Shown: piece by piece, positions 1 through 13,148 of the stretch | How the letters are laid out: every line of letters begins with the position of its first letter | Position numbering within the stretch: position 1 is the first letter of the stretch | Notes under the pieces: generated by a model | Database searches by the model: none | What the model was told of the DNA's origin: nothing | The model's input: only the letters and a program-made list of their open reading frames with translations | Position numbers and translations under genes: made by a program | Source of the DNA: Pseudeuparius sepicola | Taxonomy: Eukaryota; Arthropoda; Insecta; Coleoptera; Anthribidae | Assembly: GCA_963920635.1 (NCBI GenBank) | Contig: OY987302.1 | Coordinates: forward strand, 42,163,500-42,227,499 | Direction of reading: 5' to 3' | Length of the DNA: 64,000 nucleotides

Positions 1-600
1 TATATTTTTTTCAACATCGTCGCGTCTACCATCGCCTTTGAAATACGGCAACACCCCACTTATACCAAGCAGTCGGCTGACAAAAGCAGTTAGCCAACGC
101 GTTTTGTGCCTGTTTCTATAGTACGTAAAGTTAACTACGTATTTGGTCTACCACACAGACCTCATTTTTTTTGGCCGCTGGCAAGTTTTTTCCGCCGGCT
201 CAGAGAGCTCAGTGGCGTTTCGTATGTTCGGGAGTTAACGTGTGCAAAATGAGTTAGCAGGGAAGAACGTTGCATTCTCAAGCACGAGAAATAATTGCCA
301 ATGTTATAAGGGTTTGCCTTCCTCCATAGTCTAAGACATCGCCGTTAAGAATAATAATAACAATAAATTAAATAACAGTTGTATGAAAATTGAGTCAGTG
401 AGTTACACAAAATTGAGCTACGCCCCTGAACTGTGACTAATTCTATAATATTTGCGAGTTCTTTTCCCTTACGTCGCACGCATTCTGCCGTAAGGAGGAC
501 TATATTAAATATTAACGATTGTTGGTTGTGACATACCTATTTTCTTTCTGAAACATTTTTAAATTGTTTTTCGATATAATAAGTATCTTTTTTGCCCAAT
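1..600. other. Anonymous AT-rich DNA
   Basis: I see no coding region, RNA gene or clear repeat here. Short reading frames have no recognisable motif. Confidence 0.5.
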
Positions 601-1070
601 CCGCGGTGCAGATTTTTTATTCAATATTCAATTTACTAATCTTATAAAAGAATGGAACAAAATCGCTAGGCAAAAATCGGTTATTTGGCGATAACTGTTT
701 GTTTGAAATTCAACTGCGTTTTCCTTTCAATTTCTTAAATTTGTTGTTTCGACCATTAATTGATCTTAAAAATTACTGAAAAAATCGCTCGTAACATCTT
801 GAGGAAAAAAAGTCACTTCCGGCTAAACCAGAAGCGATATCTAAGTGTGCGGTGCAGATTTGTTATCCAATTTGTCAAAAGAAAAATTCTACAAAATCGC
901 CATCTTGATTTTTTCAAAAAATCATTTCTTTGCTTTTTTTTTTTGTTTGAAATTCATTTGTTTTTTCTTGGGGGTATTCAATTCCTTGGCAAAACTGCAC
1001 AAGTTTAGTTTTGAACCACCAATTTATCTCAAAAATTACAGAGATAATCGCTCGTAAAGTCTTAACTGGC
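600..1070 (+). repeat. Degenerate two-unit tandem repeat, about 250 bases
   Basis: Two units begin with GCGGTGCAGATTT at about 602 and 849. Both then contain TTTGTTTGAAATTCA and end with AAAAATTAC followed by AATCGCTCGTAA. The units are clearly diverged. The block stops at CTCCCTGTAC, which resembles the ends of TACAGGG-type small transposons, so this may be the inner part of a decayed non-autonomous element. The short reading frames at 760-1057 fall inside the repeat and are not genes. Confidence 0.6.
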
Positions 1071-1874
1071 ACTCCCTGTACTTATACCTATCCTAAAAAA
1101 AACACAGTTTTTTTAAATAAAATTCGTAAAATTTACCTTTCAGACTTCGTAAACTACAAATAATTTTCCCCTAAAAACCACTGTACTGCGAAAAACGAAA
1201 TAATAATAGTTTCCTCATTTCCGCACTCCATCGAGTGCTTATATTCAGGGGTGATTTAATTCCGCTGCTCAACGATCTCACTATTGTTAATAATAATTAT
1301 TATTGTTATTTACCTAAAGTATAAAAAATAATTTCAAAATATGACAAACATGGAGTTTAGTTTTAAAATAATGATCACCTGTTATAATTGGAATAGCTTT
1401 GAAAAAAAGAGAGAAACTTTTTAATTTTTTTCTTAGTAAATGTGCATTTTTGCGGCTAAAAAGAGAACAAATATGTATTTATCATACATTGTTGTATACT
1501 CAGGACAACGATTCATTTCGAAATATGCAATAAATAATCCAGGTCCTTATTTAAAAAAAAATATTATGATCCCTCTATCTCGAAAACGAAACGTCATAAT
1601 CTAAAAATACTATGAAGTAGTACAGAAAAAGTTGCAATGGAAAAGTATAATTTATTTTTCAATAGTATCGCAAATGACGCCAGAAAATATAAAATCTAAT
1701 TTTCAAAAATTCGGTTATTTTTAAATATCTCAGCAACCCATGAAAATATCTTAACTTTCTCAACCGCATATTGTTAGGCACCCAAAGGTGCAAGTGTGTC
1801 TCCATTTGACCGACTTCGTATCTGTTACGGTTTCCGAGATCCCCATGTTGAGCACCGAAACTGAATCACCCTGT
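1071..1874. other. Anonymous DNA ending in a CCCTGTATA element end
   Basis: No gene is seen. The stretch at about 1500-1870 reads like one half of a small transposon that ends in ATCACCCTGTATA at about 1865-1877. I did not find a convincing partner end. Confidence 0.35.
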
Positions 1875-2547
1875 ATACAATATGACCCACTACTTCAAAC
1901 AGGAACACCCCATAAAATTTGTATTTGACATCCGATTTCGATCAAGCGTTTTTAGTGATAGATTATCAAAAACCGTACTTTAGGGCAAAACGGTACATTT
2001 TATTTTAAGAAAGAGAAGATCTACTACGATATATTTTTTGGGTTGAAATTGGAAGAATCATATTAGGCATATGAAACCAATGAAAATCGCGATTTAACGA
2101 CGTATTTTACTTGCCTACTCGCTTAAATCAAGTTGCATGGGGGTTAGAAAACAATTGAAACTGACACATCCTTTATTACAAATGGGTATATAGGGTATAG
2201 GTAATATACAAAAAAAAACACAGTAAAAATGACATTTTGTTTTTTTTTTTTGTACAAACCCGTCTTAAACAAACCCGCCCAACCTAGTGGCATGTGGCAT
2301 GGTCAGAATTTTTTTAAAAAAATATGCCTAATATGATTTGTCCAAATTTGACCCAAAAAATATGTCATAGTAGGAATCGGTCTTTTAAAATAAAATGTGC
2401 CGTTTTGTCGTAAAGTACCCTTTTTGATGACTTATTTGTAAAAAACCTCGATCAAAATCGGATGATAAATAAGTACAAATTTTATGGGGTTTGAAGTGGG
2501 ATGATAAATACAAATTTTATGCGGATTGAAGTGGGTCACTGTATATC
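1875..2547. mobile_element. Foldback (inverted-repeat) element
   Basis: The left arm (about 1875-2090) starts TACAATATGACCCACT and the right arm (about 2300-2547) ends AGTGGGTCACTGTA in inverted orientation. Further inverted pairs inside include AAAATTTGTA, CATTTTATTTTAA, CATATTTTTTGGGT and AATCATATTAGGCATAT. The right arm carries an internal duplication of about 30 bases (AAATTTTATG followed by GAAGTGGG, twice). The centre is T/A-rich and has no reading frame. This is a non-autonomous DNA transposon; the superfamily is unknown. Confidence 0.7.
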
Positions 2548-3955
2548 TTTGAGTGATAGTGGTGAAACACACACAAAGAAACACATTTTTGTTGCTGAAA
2601 CTTTACACATTTTGAATTATATATTTGAGTCGCACTATCTTTTACTAGTTATTTTGCCCTTGTTTTGACCAAGAATCACGTACCAAAAACTACAAACCTC
2701 TATGCCGCATAATGTAAATTCCAAGTAGCCGAAGCTCGTTTTAAAGCCTACCATAGGTAGCCTTACGAAAGTAAATATTAGAATTGCCACACAAAGCCGC
2801 CTCACAACGCAACTTAAACATAAAATTTTGTTTGTATTGGTCTGTTTACCCCACCTATCCAATAATAGTTCGAGCACAACTCCGGACGCTGTTGCACGCT
2901 GCGGCTGTGCCACGTACTCACCGTATTATATCGGCGTGTGGGCGGAGACAGCTTCCAGATTACAACTTGGAGAGTTAGTTATTACACACAGAAAAAGCGG
3001 TCAATGCCAGTGGGACCCCTATCTCCACAACCACAACAATAATGTACCTATTTCCCGTTTTTCGGTTTCATGTAAAGACTGAAGGGACTAAAGATTAATA
3101 AAGGAGGATCCCACTCAACCATTTGTAAAGGGTGGATAATTGGTTGTTTCTGGGATTGTCAGCCCTCATCAGTCGAGCCTTATCCAAGTAGGTATTGTCT
3201 AACTCAGTTGAGAAATTAATTGGCCTGTTCTACTTTGTGCGAACCTCAAACCTAAAATCAATATGTGAATAAGTTTATTGGAATGCCAAACGTTTTCAAA
3301 AAAAAAATTTAAGATGTCGTTTTTTTTAACTTAGCCACTACTAACATCCCCTCGTTTGACTATTATAAGTTAAGAACACCCTGCATACAAACTCTTTTTG
3401 TCGCAAAAATTTATGCAAAACCTGTTTAGATTAAAAAAATATATTAAATGGATCACTCTCATATTAGGTACCTACGTGTTCACCAAATAGGTATGTGTCA
3501 TCTCTGTTAGCCACCTTGCCTGGTTTCCACATGAATCTCTTTGCAGGCCAGAGCGGGTAAACATGGCAGCATTTACAATCAATGGCGTATGTATCATGTG
3601 TCAGTAGTCACCGCTGTACAGTACAGTTGCATAATATTATATTTTAGTACTCAGGCCTATGGCCTATGCCTACAATTTCTTTTATTACCTCACCGTTGAT
3701 ACTTTGTATATGTGTTCTACCTATATGTTCACTCGGACAATTTCTGACATACGTTTTTTTGGACCCATTCAAATTTTAAGGGCATCCGACAAAGGAATTT
3801 CCCGAAACTTGATTTTAAATATATTTTTAAACGATCTGAAAAAACCAGCTGTGAAAAAATCCGCTGTGACATCCCTAACATGAAAAAATTATGGCGTCAT
3901 AAAATTTCACAACAGATCTTTTCAGGAAATAACACCTAGCCGATGGAACCCGTAT
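2548..3955. other. Anonymous DNA, no gene recognised
   Basis: Frames of 64-92 codons overlap on both strands at 2635-3082 and 3659-3883. None shows a domain, a repeated motif or splice-bounded exons of a known protein. Confidence 0.4.
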
Positions 3956-3956
3956 T

Positions 3957-4050
3957 TCCCGTAGCTTAGTTGACTCCTGCTATGGCCGTAGGCCGTAGGC
4001 CATAGCACCCGTGGGTGCGAGTCTCGGCTGGACTGCATTTTTTTTTCAAT
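3957..4050 (+). repeat. tRNA-like SINE head (Pol III A and B boxes)
   Basis: TAGCTTAGTTGACT (3962-3975) resembles a tRNA D-arm/A box. GGGTGCGAGTCTCGG (about 4013-4027) resembles the T-arm/B box, and a T run follows at about 4038. Between them lies a 10-base inverted repeat, TGCTATGGCC against GGCCATAGCA, where an anticodon arm would be. The arm is too long and the acceptor ends do not pair well, so this is not a working tRNA. A tRNA-derived SINE head or tRNA pseudogene fits best. The AT-rich stretch to about 4190 may be its body. Confidence 0.45.
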
Positions 4051-4329
4051 TGATATCCTTTACCTGATATGCCACTAAAACATCCTTTATTATTTATAAT
4101 TACAATTAAAAAATCTTTATTTGTTACTAAATTGTGTTTTAAAATTCTAATATATCTGATTTGTAAAATATTCATTTTTGTAAAAGGTAATATAACAGTA
4201 TTTCATAAGCGAGTTTTATAATATGTATATTATTATATATAATTTTAAGTTTCTCTACTCCTTGTTATACAGTGCTAGTCATAAAGTTTGCACCAAATGG
4301 GAAATAGTATATTTCCTAACAAGTGCGGA

Positions 4330-4506
4330 CAGTCGCACTTTTCCGCACGCGATTGCAGTGGGCTGAATGACGCGTAGCGGAGTTCAACCAAGAAATCGAG
4401 TGTGGAAAAGATACTTTCCGCAAGAGTTAGAAACACTATTTTTTCTACAAGCGTGCGGAAAAGCAAAGAAATTAAAAGTACACTTTTCCGCACGCTTGTA
4501 GAAAAA
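4330..4506. repeat. Short palindromic cluster of CTTTTCCGCACGC motifs
   Basis: A perfect 24-base inverted repeat lies at 4440-4463 and 4483-4506 (core CTACAAGCGTGCGGAAAAG) with a 19-base spacer. Variants of the same core, such as CACTTTTCCGCACGCG, occur just upstream at about 4335-4352 and, more diverged, at about 4400-4425. The cluster is probably a fragment of an inverted-repeat element. Confidence 0.6.
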
Positions 4507-4559
4507 CAATATATTATTAAATTTTTTGAAAATCTAATTCCGGGCATATATCGGCGCAT

Positions 4560-7080
4560 GTTTTAGGTACACTATTGCAACTAAAAAGGCTTAGTTATTA
4601 AGAAAATGTGTTCGTATTATATTATTATGCCTCACATTTTCAGAAAGGTATCAGGATATTCGTTGTTCTTATTTTATAATCCAGAAATTGAAATTGAAAC
4701 CATAAAATTCGAAACAAAACTACACCTTACCATTTTATTTCAATGAATTTCAAAATATGGATGTGTTTTATGTAAAATTATTAAACACTGGCACAGGGAA
4801 TGAACCTAGCTTAAAATTAAAGGGCTTTTGCACCAATATTGCTTTGTTGCACAACAGCCTCTATTTTGAAAAATGTTATCTTTCTCCTACATTTTGTGTT
4901 GAAATTTATTTGTATTGTTATGATTTAGTAAAAATCTACCGTTCTTTCCAGACAAAGCAGAGCAGAAATTTGAAAAATAATGACACTTTCTCATAGACAC
5001 TTAATATCTTTGGGGCTCCCTGAGGAATTAAGAGGGTATTACATTTATCAAAAAGAAAGATATTTTTTAATATCTCTGAAACCAATAAAGCTAATCTAAC
5101 AAAATTTGATCAACTTATTACTGGTATAGGTTGCCACAAAATGGTGTAGTACACACCGACTCAAAGACCAGTGGCGGAGATATGGGTAATTAATAGAGAT
5201 GCTAATTTTAGAAAAAAAGTAGAACGGCCCTGCGCAAAAGTCCAAGTAGGCATTAATTTCATATATCCCCTTTCATTCAAGTATTCTTCATGTATTTTCG
5301 TATCCGTAACGGCTTCCTGATAAATTTTTTTTTAAATTGAATACACATTAAGTTCTGAATTTTTTTTGGAAAAAAGGTAAAAATAAGAGATGTAGAAAGT
5401 AGAAAGCTTGTCCTACACTCACTGGGATTACGGTTTCCGTATATAGTACTTGAGCTACTGCTAGGGTAAAAGCCCTATCATTTGCGGCTATAGCCTGCTT
5501 ACACACAAAATACATAAATAGATATCAAAAACGTGGTTTCACAATATAACTTGAAGTTTTAGAAGTAACCGATTATTTTTGAACAATGATGATGTTCGAA
5601 GTGTCAACCTCTGGCATCGATAATACCTATACACAGTAGTTCCCTTAATTTTTTAATTTTTTATAGCAATTATTATTACGAATTGATTGGATGGTTCTTT
5701 GATATCCGGCCAGTTGTCCCAGAAGCCTCCAAATAATACAAAAATTGCCGAAATAGTTTCAGGCGATGGAAGTTGCATACGTGTAGAAACTTCTCTACTT
5801 GTGGTTGGGCCCAGCTAGGTATAATATCGCCCACAAAATCAATAATGATAATGTAGGTGGAATATGAATAGAAGTAATTTTAGGCAAAACTGTATGATAA
5901 TATCGAGACTATTACCTGCGGAATTACCCTGTTTTGAATAATTCCATTGTGTTCTGCCACATAACCCTCATGAATGCGAGTTTTTGCTGGATATATCAAT
6001 GATTCTCTACTACGAAAGTCGACATAATTCAGTAGTTACAAAAGTAATAGGTGTTACAGAGAACTTAATATAATGAATCATTTTTAATCCGGAAAATCGT
6101 CTAGCAAATTATAATAATAGCCTTATATGACTTAGAAGCATATAAAATGCGGCCGTAAGAAATTATGAAGCCTTAGTGATTTGAGCAAGTTTTATTGCAT
6201 CCTATAATAAGATATCACGTATTTTATATTTGCACGGTTAACCAGCTATATAAGGATATTTTATGGTCCATTACTTTTGTGAAAATTATAAGGCATTGAA
6301 ATTAAACTGAACTACGACCAACGGAATCTATTTTAACACCTTTTTCATATGTTTTAGTACTTTTATACTATAGCTACATAAATCCTACCATAATAAAATG
6401 CGACTAGCTATTTTCAAATTGATAAAATTGCCGAATTAAATATTATTGACGAACTTAAACTTTTCTGGAAAACCAATTTTTCTTAAGAAGAACCCGAAAA
6501 TCAGCCCTACAATATTTTAAAAAAATTCCATTACTATAATTAATACATCAGATTTATTAAATCCCCAAGGTAATAGAGATTCCGATATATCCACATATTT
6601 TTTAACTTTCACGCATTCGCAATCATTATCAATCATTTTGTTTCGATTAATTCCAAAACCGAATTACTGGATCCCAAAATTATAAAAAAGACGTATCTCT
6701 AGAAATTTCCATATTTTATCTCCTCCTAAGGAAGGTTGTGAAAATAGTTGTTTTTCCGCAGTTTTAAAAACGAAGGTTAAACCGGAAATGGACCCAGCTT
6801 CCCTTCAAATGGAACAACCTGTACAAACAGAAGCCTGTCTGAGAACCAGTTGAGATAAAAATATGTTTCGAAAACTAAAATATTTAGAAAATTAAGTCAT
6901 TTAGGAAGAAATTTTCATAATTTATGTACGGGGTAGGTGGTAGGTACCTATGGTTAAAAATTATTTAAAAAATCATTATTACAAAAAATGGAAAATTTGA
7001 GTTTATGGTCCCTTTTTACCTCTTTTCTATAAAATAGCAGATTTTTTAATTATTATCTCGCTTATTTCAAATTATAAATA
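4560..7080. other. Anonymous DNA
   Basis: No coding region with recognisable homology. The 79-codon frame at 4757-4996 has no motif. Several stretches resemble worn small-transposon interiors, but no paired ends were found. Confidence 0.35.
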
Positions 7081-7099
7081 TGCAGAAGTATACTACTTA

Positions 7100-7280
7100 C
7101 AGGAGAGCTTGGGTAATACTCGAGTACATGTACTCTAAAATAGTACTCGAGTCCTCATTTTATTCGAGTAGGTACTTACATGTACTCGCGGAGTACTTTT
7201 TTGCTTATGTATTCGAGTATAGGTACTCTGATACAATTCTGATGTACTCTCAATGTACTTAATCCTGTTGTACTCGTAAA
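7100..7280. repeat. Cluster of TACTCGAGTA and GTACTC motifs
   Basis: About ten copies of GTACTC, GAGTAC or TACTCGAG occur within 180 bases, partly palindromic. Such clusters are known as subterminal repeats of some hAT-like elements. No TIR pair or target duplication could be defined, so this is only a repeat call. Confidence 0.4.
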
Positions 7281-7414
7281 TTTTACATTTCGCAGGAATA
7301 GACCTGTCTGTTCTCCCACCATTCCCCCCTCTCATCCAGCTCCCTTAGTAATAAAATTTCCCCCAGTTCACTTGATTTGAAACTTGAAACCACTTATACG
7401 ATAAGAATTTATTG

Positions 7415-8162
7415 GGGTAAAAAATCGAGTATGTATATCAAAACCGCCCCAGACACTCTAAACGAACTAAGGTCATCATTTGCGAAGTATTGGTTTGACA
7501 TTGGAGCGAAATTCTGGCCTACTGCGATTTTTTAAAGGGCTGCGTTTTTCCAAAAACCGTATTAGGCATTTTTTTATTTAAAATCTGACACCACAGCGTT
7601 AATCAGGACACATCAAAACCAAATTTGAACAAAAAATATAGCGGCAGTTCCATTCTGCAAGATATCAAAATTGAGCAAAATAGGAATTTTAAAGGCATCT
7701 GACGGGTAAAGTGTGCCATGGAATTACTTCAAAATAGTTGGACGGTCAAAAGGACCACTCAAAATGTTGGTGTGAAAAGATTCAGTAAAATAATATAAAG
7801 GGTATTTTTCTCTGGACTATCTCAAAATGCTCAATTTTTATGAAACTTTATACGGGTCAAGACAAGAGTGCTCTAGAATTTTTGAAAAAATATTAATAAA
7901 TACAAGAGTAATTTATTTTTTTACAAAATGCCAACCAACAAATAAAAAACAATTTAAATTATTCTCAACAAAGTTACTGTCTAAGATGATACATTTTCCG
8001 TGCGTTTCCTCTTGTGGCACACCAGCCACCTTTACTATAATATGAACTTACTGACTGCATCGAATAAGGAAACCTTAATCAATGCTGACTGGCAGGCTTC
8101 TGTATTTTTTAGACTTTAGTTCGTTTATAGTGTTTGGGGTGATCTACTCGATTTTTGACCCT
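7415..8162. mobile_element. Inverted-repeat (MITE-like) element
   Basis: The left end GGGTAAAAAATCGAGTA (7415-7431) is matched by TACTCGATTTTTGACCC at 8145-8161. The terminal repeat continues inwards through CGCCCCA, ACACT and TAAACGAACT for about 50 bases. The 72-codon frame at 7827 is not recognised as a transposase. No clear target duplication was seen. Confidence 0.65.
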
Positions 8163-9489
8163 ATAAAGTTTCAAAAATTGTATATTTTTTATTGGATCTT
8201 TGTGCAGTGTTGTGACGATTGTGACATCATATTTTGAAAGGGAGTTTTAAAATTTAAAATCAGCAGCTCTGGTCAACCACCAGTCATATAGACCCTCCAT
8301 ACTTCAGTTCAATAAAAACCAATTTACTAATATTTAAAATTAACCTTCTGTCGGGCGCAACATATCAATTTGATCAATCGAAACAATTTTGCAAATAAAA
8401 ATCAATTTTAATAAAATTTTAATTTTTTATATTAAATTGAAGAAAAATCACTCATTTGTCTAATTTATAAAAGATTTTTTTAAGAGGGCAACAATAAATA
8501 AAACAGGCACCTATGTTCTAAATATTGTAGTGAGTTTAATGCGTAACTTAAATCTCTGACAAATAATAAGAAACGAAATAAATATTCTGAAAACAAATCA
8601 TGTAACTTAAATATTGTAGTTACAATAATTTTAATTGGTTAAACCCTGTGATAACTTATTCCTACAGTCACTACAAAGAGGATCAATATGTGACAAACAT
8701 TAACACTATATTAAAGACCGCAGCATGACGTCATATTTCATTGTTTTTTTGCTGGTGTCTTATTGTAGGTTACAGGGAGGTATTCTGTAGTTATAGGTAT
8801 GTCAGTTTTTGACGTTTAGAATGTCGCGTATTTTAAATATGCATAGCTTTATTACGATTTACGTTCTTTTTTTCGGTAACGAATTGCCTTTGTGGTCAAT
8901 ATTTCGTAGTTTTGTCATCTTACCAGAGTTTTGATAGGTAGATTTGTTTGTGAAAACATGAAATTTCCATGCACATGAAGAAAATCGTATATATACGCTG
9001 TCCATTACGTAAATTGCAGAAGAATAAACTTTTGGAATTATATTTCAATCAGTTGAAGAAGCGGGAATTCCAAATATTTTGGAAGAGTATTTTGTAACGT
9101 ATGTACCTACTTATGCAAGAATGAAAATAGAAAAATTTGTTTAAAACCCCAAAACGAACCAATAACGGTCCACTATATAAAAAAGAAACTGAAAAATCTA
9201 ATGCGTTCCATACTTATACTTACACCACAACTAGCCATGGTCTTAATTTCCAACCAAAAGGTACCAAAATACTCTTGCTTGCTTTTTAGACCGGCTTTTC
9301 TTAAGAAAATGTACTTATAGAAATATGCCATGTAAACTTGTCGAATTAAACGGACATAACAAACGAGCTTTTTATTTTATTTTGGATATTAAATTTTAAA
9401 TTCGTTGTAACATTTGCATGTTTTTATCTTACAAAGATTCTACAACAAAGGTGTTTTTAACATAAAACCGTCCTGTCGGTCCAGGTTAC
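8163..9489. other. Anonymous DNA
   Basis: No gene or paired repeat recognised. Confidence 0.35.
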
Positions 9490-10730
9490 ATGAATATTTT
9501 TGGTCAATTTTCTCGTATTGGTTGGTCCAGTGCAGTCGATTCTTGTCTTTCTGGGTTCTCTATTTCCCTATGCACCCTATAGCGATGTAGCATATGTTCT
9601 AAATCAAGCGGCATGCCTATCGTAAGTTGAGTTTTTCTCTTCAATTGAGGAAAATCAAGCTGGTTAGATAACTGCTTCAAAAACAACTTTCTGCGAATCA
9701 GTTTTTCATTTTCCAAAAATGATTACATGAGAATTTATTCCACACATATTAAGAATTGCAAAAAATACCACCATAGGTCAGCGACGAACTTTTCTTGCGG
9801 CATTGTAGCTAGGACACATTTTATCTGTGGTATCTACCCCTCCTTTGCTTTTGTAGAATGTTATTATTTCTGTTTTTTTTCTACTCGCTGTTCCCGGGTC
9901 TATTGCATTGTCGTTATGCAAAGTAGATACAGCTAGCACACATTTTACTTTCTTCGGAAAATATGAAACCAGGGTGCATTCTTTTTTGAATCCGAAGACT
10001 ATTTACTTCTCGTTCCTCACTTGATAAAAATTCATGTGGGATTTCTCTATTGTTTTTTCAAACTTCCGACATAGGACAACTTTTTTCTTGCATTTTTTGT
10101 ATTAAAGGAATGTCACTAACCCAATTATCAGCAGTTACATTTCTTCCTGTATTGATAATTGGTTCAACTAGTTTCATAATTACATATTCAGGCTTATTAC
10201 TCATTCTATAACACCATCTGGTTGCAAGTCTGCATAGATTTCCAAATTATAGAGTTAAAAGAGCGTATATATCTTTATACCGTATTTGTTGGGTTTATTA
10301 TGGGTATATACGGCTTAAATATTATGCACCTCCCTCTAAATCCCACCAACTTGTCATCAATTGTAACGTTTTCACCTAAAGTGTAACATTTTTGGCAGTT
10401 TGCGACAAATATAGTGAATATTTCACGTATATCGTTACAACTCTATTAGTCTTTTCTCGTTCCACTTGAGTAATCAAATCTTAGGCAACGCATTAATGAA
10501 CTTAAAACGTTTTATGCTCATTACCAATCGAGATTTTTCAACTCCATAACCATCAATGCCCCAAAGGTCCTCCAAACTTTGTCTGTTACTTCTCCAAACT
10601 CCGACTAAATAGATAAGTCCTAAGAACGCACTTAATCGAAAGTTGTATGAATTTTTGCAAGTAGGTATAACTTTTTCATTTGCCATTTTGGAGTTAATTA
10701 TATCCCCTGCAACTCCGTCTCTGACCACTT
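9490..10730 (-). pseudogene. Decayed piggyBac transposase
   Basis: The family cuts and pastes at TTAA sites. On the minus strand the pieces come in the family's order. 10,728-10,474 has the pre-catalytic region (NFRLSAFLGLIYLVGVW, SLEDLWG, MSIKRFKFI). About 10,363-10,260 reads TIDDKLVGFRGR, then YIPNKPNKYGIKIY, around the first catalytic Asp. About 10,135-10,060 reads VTADNWVSDIPL, the second Asp. About 9843-9815 reads GGVDTTDKM, the third Asp. 9716-9504 encodes the basic tail. Several stops and frameshifts break the chain, so it cannot make a full protein (the family usually has about 500-600 residues). The N-terminus upstream of 10,730 is missing or unrecognisable. No piggyBac-type ends with TTAA were identified. 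Confidence 0.8.
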
Positions 10731-12095
10731 CTGCTCTAAATAGAATGATTTAGAAGGTACGTGACAATGTATCTATGTCTAAAACCGAATATGGAATTTT
10801 GTAGCTTTGGCACTGGGAAAACCGATGTAAGGTGAAATTCATAGTCATTTATGCCGAAACTAACTCCAAGGGATGATATTGACCTTTGGGACACCCTGTA
10901 TATCGCGAGATAGTCATGATTAAAGAAATCTAGAGACGACAAAATATCCATGGTGTGTAAAAAAAATGGACACGTGATATTTATTTCCGGCAAAACCGGA
11001 AGTCGGATATGGCTAAAAACATCCTTAACATCTCCATATAAAAGTACTGCTCCCTAAACTCTTAAGTTCTAAATTTGGGCACATATATTTTGTAGCTAAA
11101 GGTCAAAAATGTAAAAAAAATCCCAATATCAAAACAGCTTATAGTTACCCCGACAGCGGTGGGAAAAATGTTTCATTTGGGCGTTAACGAAATGAACAAA
11201 ATGCCATTTATATTGTCAAGTTTATGGTGCACATTACGAGGTTTCCGCTAAAAGATATCCGCAGCTCCATTTCATATTATGATACGGGTATTATGACTGA
11301 TGATTTTCAGCATGCACGTTCGGCAACATTATCCCTGGAAATATTTCGCGTCGTTTACAAAAGTAGCACGACTTTCCCTTTTTGATTTCCGACATTATTA
11401 TACCCGATTGAAATAAGCCCGGGATATCGATTATCTTTTAAATGGCGTTTACGTTTCAATATATCTGATATTTTACTGCCATAATCTAGATAAATTTTAT
11501 CCAATTTGAAGACGCCAAGATTTCTGAAAACATAAATCTTACAAATTGCGATATAATTTGATGGTGTTTTAAAGATGAGAACTAGACGCTTACACAGCAA
11601 CATTTACTATACAGAGATTATTTTTAGAAACATTGCATCCTATTCGGTTGCCAGGTTGTATTATAGGCATTTAAAAATGACTGGAGCATTAATTCTTACA
11701 AAAGTTAGAAGTTTCTAGAATACCCGAAACGACTGAACAATTAATACTATCATCTCTTTATTTTCTTTGAAATTTTTTTAACTACTTTGTTCTCTTTCGA
11801 GTGAAAAAAATTAGCTACCTCTTTGTTAAATCGTTTGATCGTTTAAAGGTTTTTAAATATGGCAAAATGGTTAATTGTGGTAAACTAACATTTTTTGATG
11901 TAACTTTGCGAAAAAAATGTTAACATTGCTGCAAAATCACAGTACACTCGCCGAAGTCACCTCAGATGCCCATGCAAATTTGTAACTTTCTGGGTTGATG
12001 GCATCGTGCTTTTTTTCTAATTTTTGTCGAAATAATTTTTTATGAGGTTACACAAATTTCGAACAAGAGTAACTTCTAGTTGCACATGACCATTT
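10731..12095. other. Anonymous DNA with one CCCTGTATA element fragment
   Basis: The sequence around 10,880-10,905 (GGGACACCCTGTATA) looks like the end of a small transposon inserted next to the piggyBac remnant. No gene is recognised. Confidence 0.35.
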
Positions 12096-12985
12096 TCCTA
12101 CCTTAGACATGCTGCAAAATTTGCAACACACTTCGATTTTGGCAGGTAAATACTTTTTTTGCAAATTGTGACTATTGACAAAATTCTTTTCTGATTGTAA
12201 CGATAATATACGAATAACATGTTGATAATTTCATTTTCCTTTAGCAAGATATGTGGACTTAAATTTAAAAAAAAAACATTTAAAATATCGCAGTTAGCCA
12301 TGAAATTAAGTCGGATTTTATATAGTCATCCTAGATTATTTCTTAGTTACTTTAGTAAATAAAAATAATAACAAAATGACAAAATATTCAATCTCCATCA
12401 TTTTTACTTTCTATCCTATCAATAATGTATACTTAAAAAAACTGGTAGGAAGAAACTTTTAATATTTATTGCCATTTGGTTATTATTTTGACTTACTAAA
12501 GGAACTGAGAGATGATCTAGCATAACTATCAAAAGTCCGCTTTAATTTCATGGCTAACTGCGATCTTTTAAATATATTTTTTTGTAAATTTAGGTCTACA
12601 TATCTTGTTAAAGCATCTATTGCATCTTTTTATTTTGCAATAAAAATTATGAACCGGCGAGACCAAAAAGATAACCTCAAAAAAGTTACGAGTAGAAAAC
12701 CCATTGTGCTACCCCGCCCCTCCGCCTCTGGTCGATGGGAATAAATCGTTTTTATACAAAATTTTAGCACTTCAGTTAATAAAGAATTGCACCAAGTTTC
12801 ATTTAAATTGCATAACTTCTGTAGAAGTAATTGCGATAAAGATGTTTTTCAAACTATACTTTCATCACCCTGTAACTTTCTTGTTATGCATTTTAGGACC
12901 CATGTTTATAGGAAATTTATTGTTCAAAATGACATTTTCTATCTGTCATATTACGTTGGCACCATAATTTAGAAACACCCTGTAT
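12096..12985. repeat. Decayed inverted-repeat element with an ACACCCTGTATAA end
   Basis: 12,228-12,310 and 12,540-12,625 are inverted copies (GCTAACTGCGAT, TAAATTTA, ACATATCTTG). The 67- and 64-codon frames there mirror each other (both begin MANCD), so they are repeat shadows. The motif GACCAAAAAGATAACCTC at about 12,661 recurs in the foldback at 32,386-33,528. The right end (about 12,938-12,985) matches a stretch at 31,076-31,125 almost base for base. The left end is not found. Confidence 0.5.
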
Positions 12986-13148
12986 AATTGCGGATTTTGG
13001 AAATATTAAACAAATTAAAAAAACTGAATAATGAGCTAGGCGAGTGCGACAAGGTTACTAACATGATTCGCTTATCACGTATTTCTTTTAAAATTTGAAA
13101 ATACAAGAAAAAATAGTTCATTAAGGAATAAAAAGTTTTTTTCTTGAA

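Noticed and set aside
3957..4050. Functional tRNA gene
   Set aside because: Acceptor stem does not pair and the anticodon arm is far too long.
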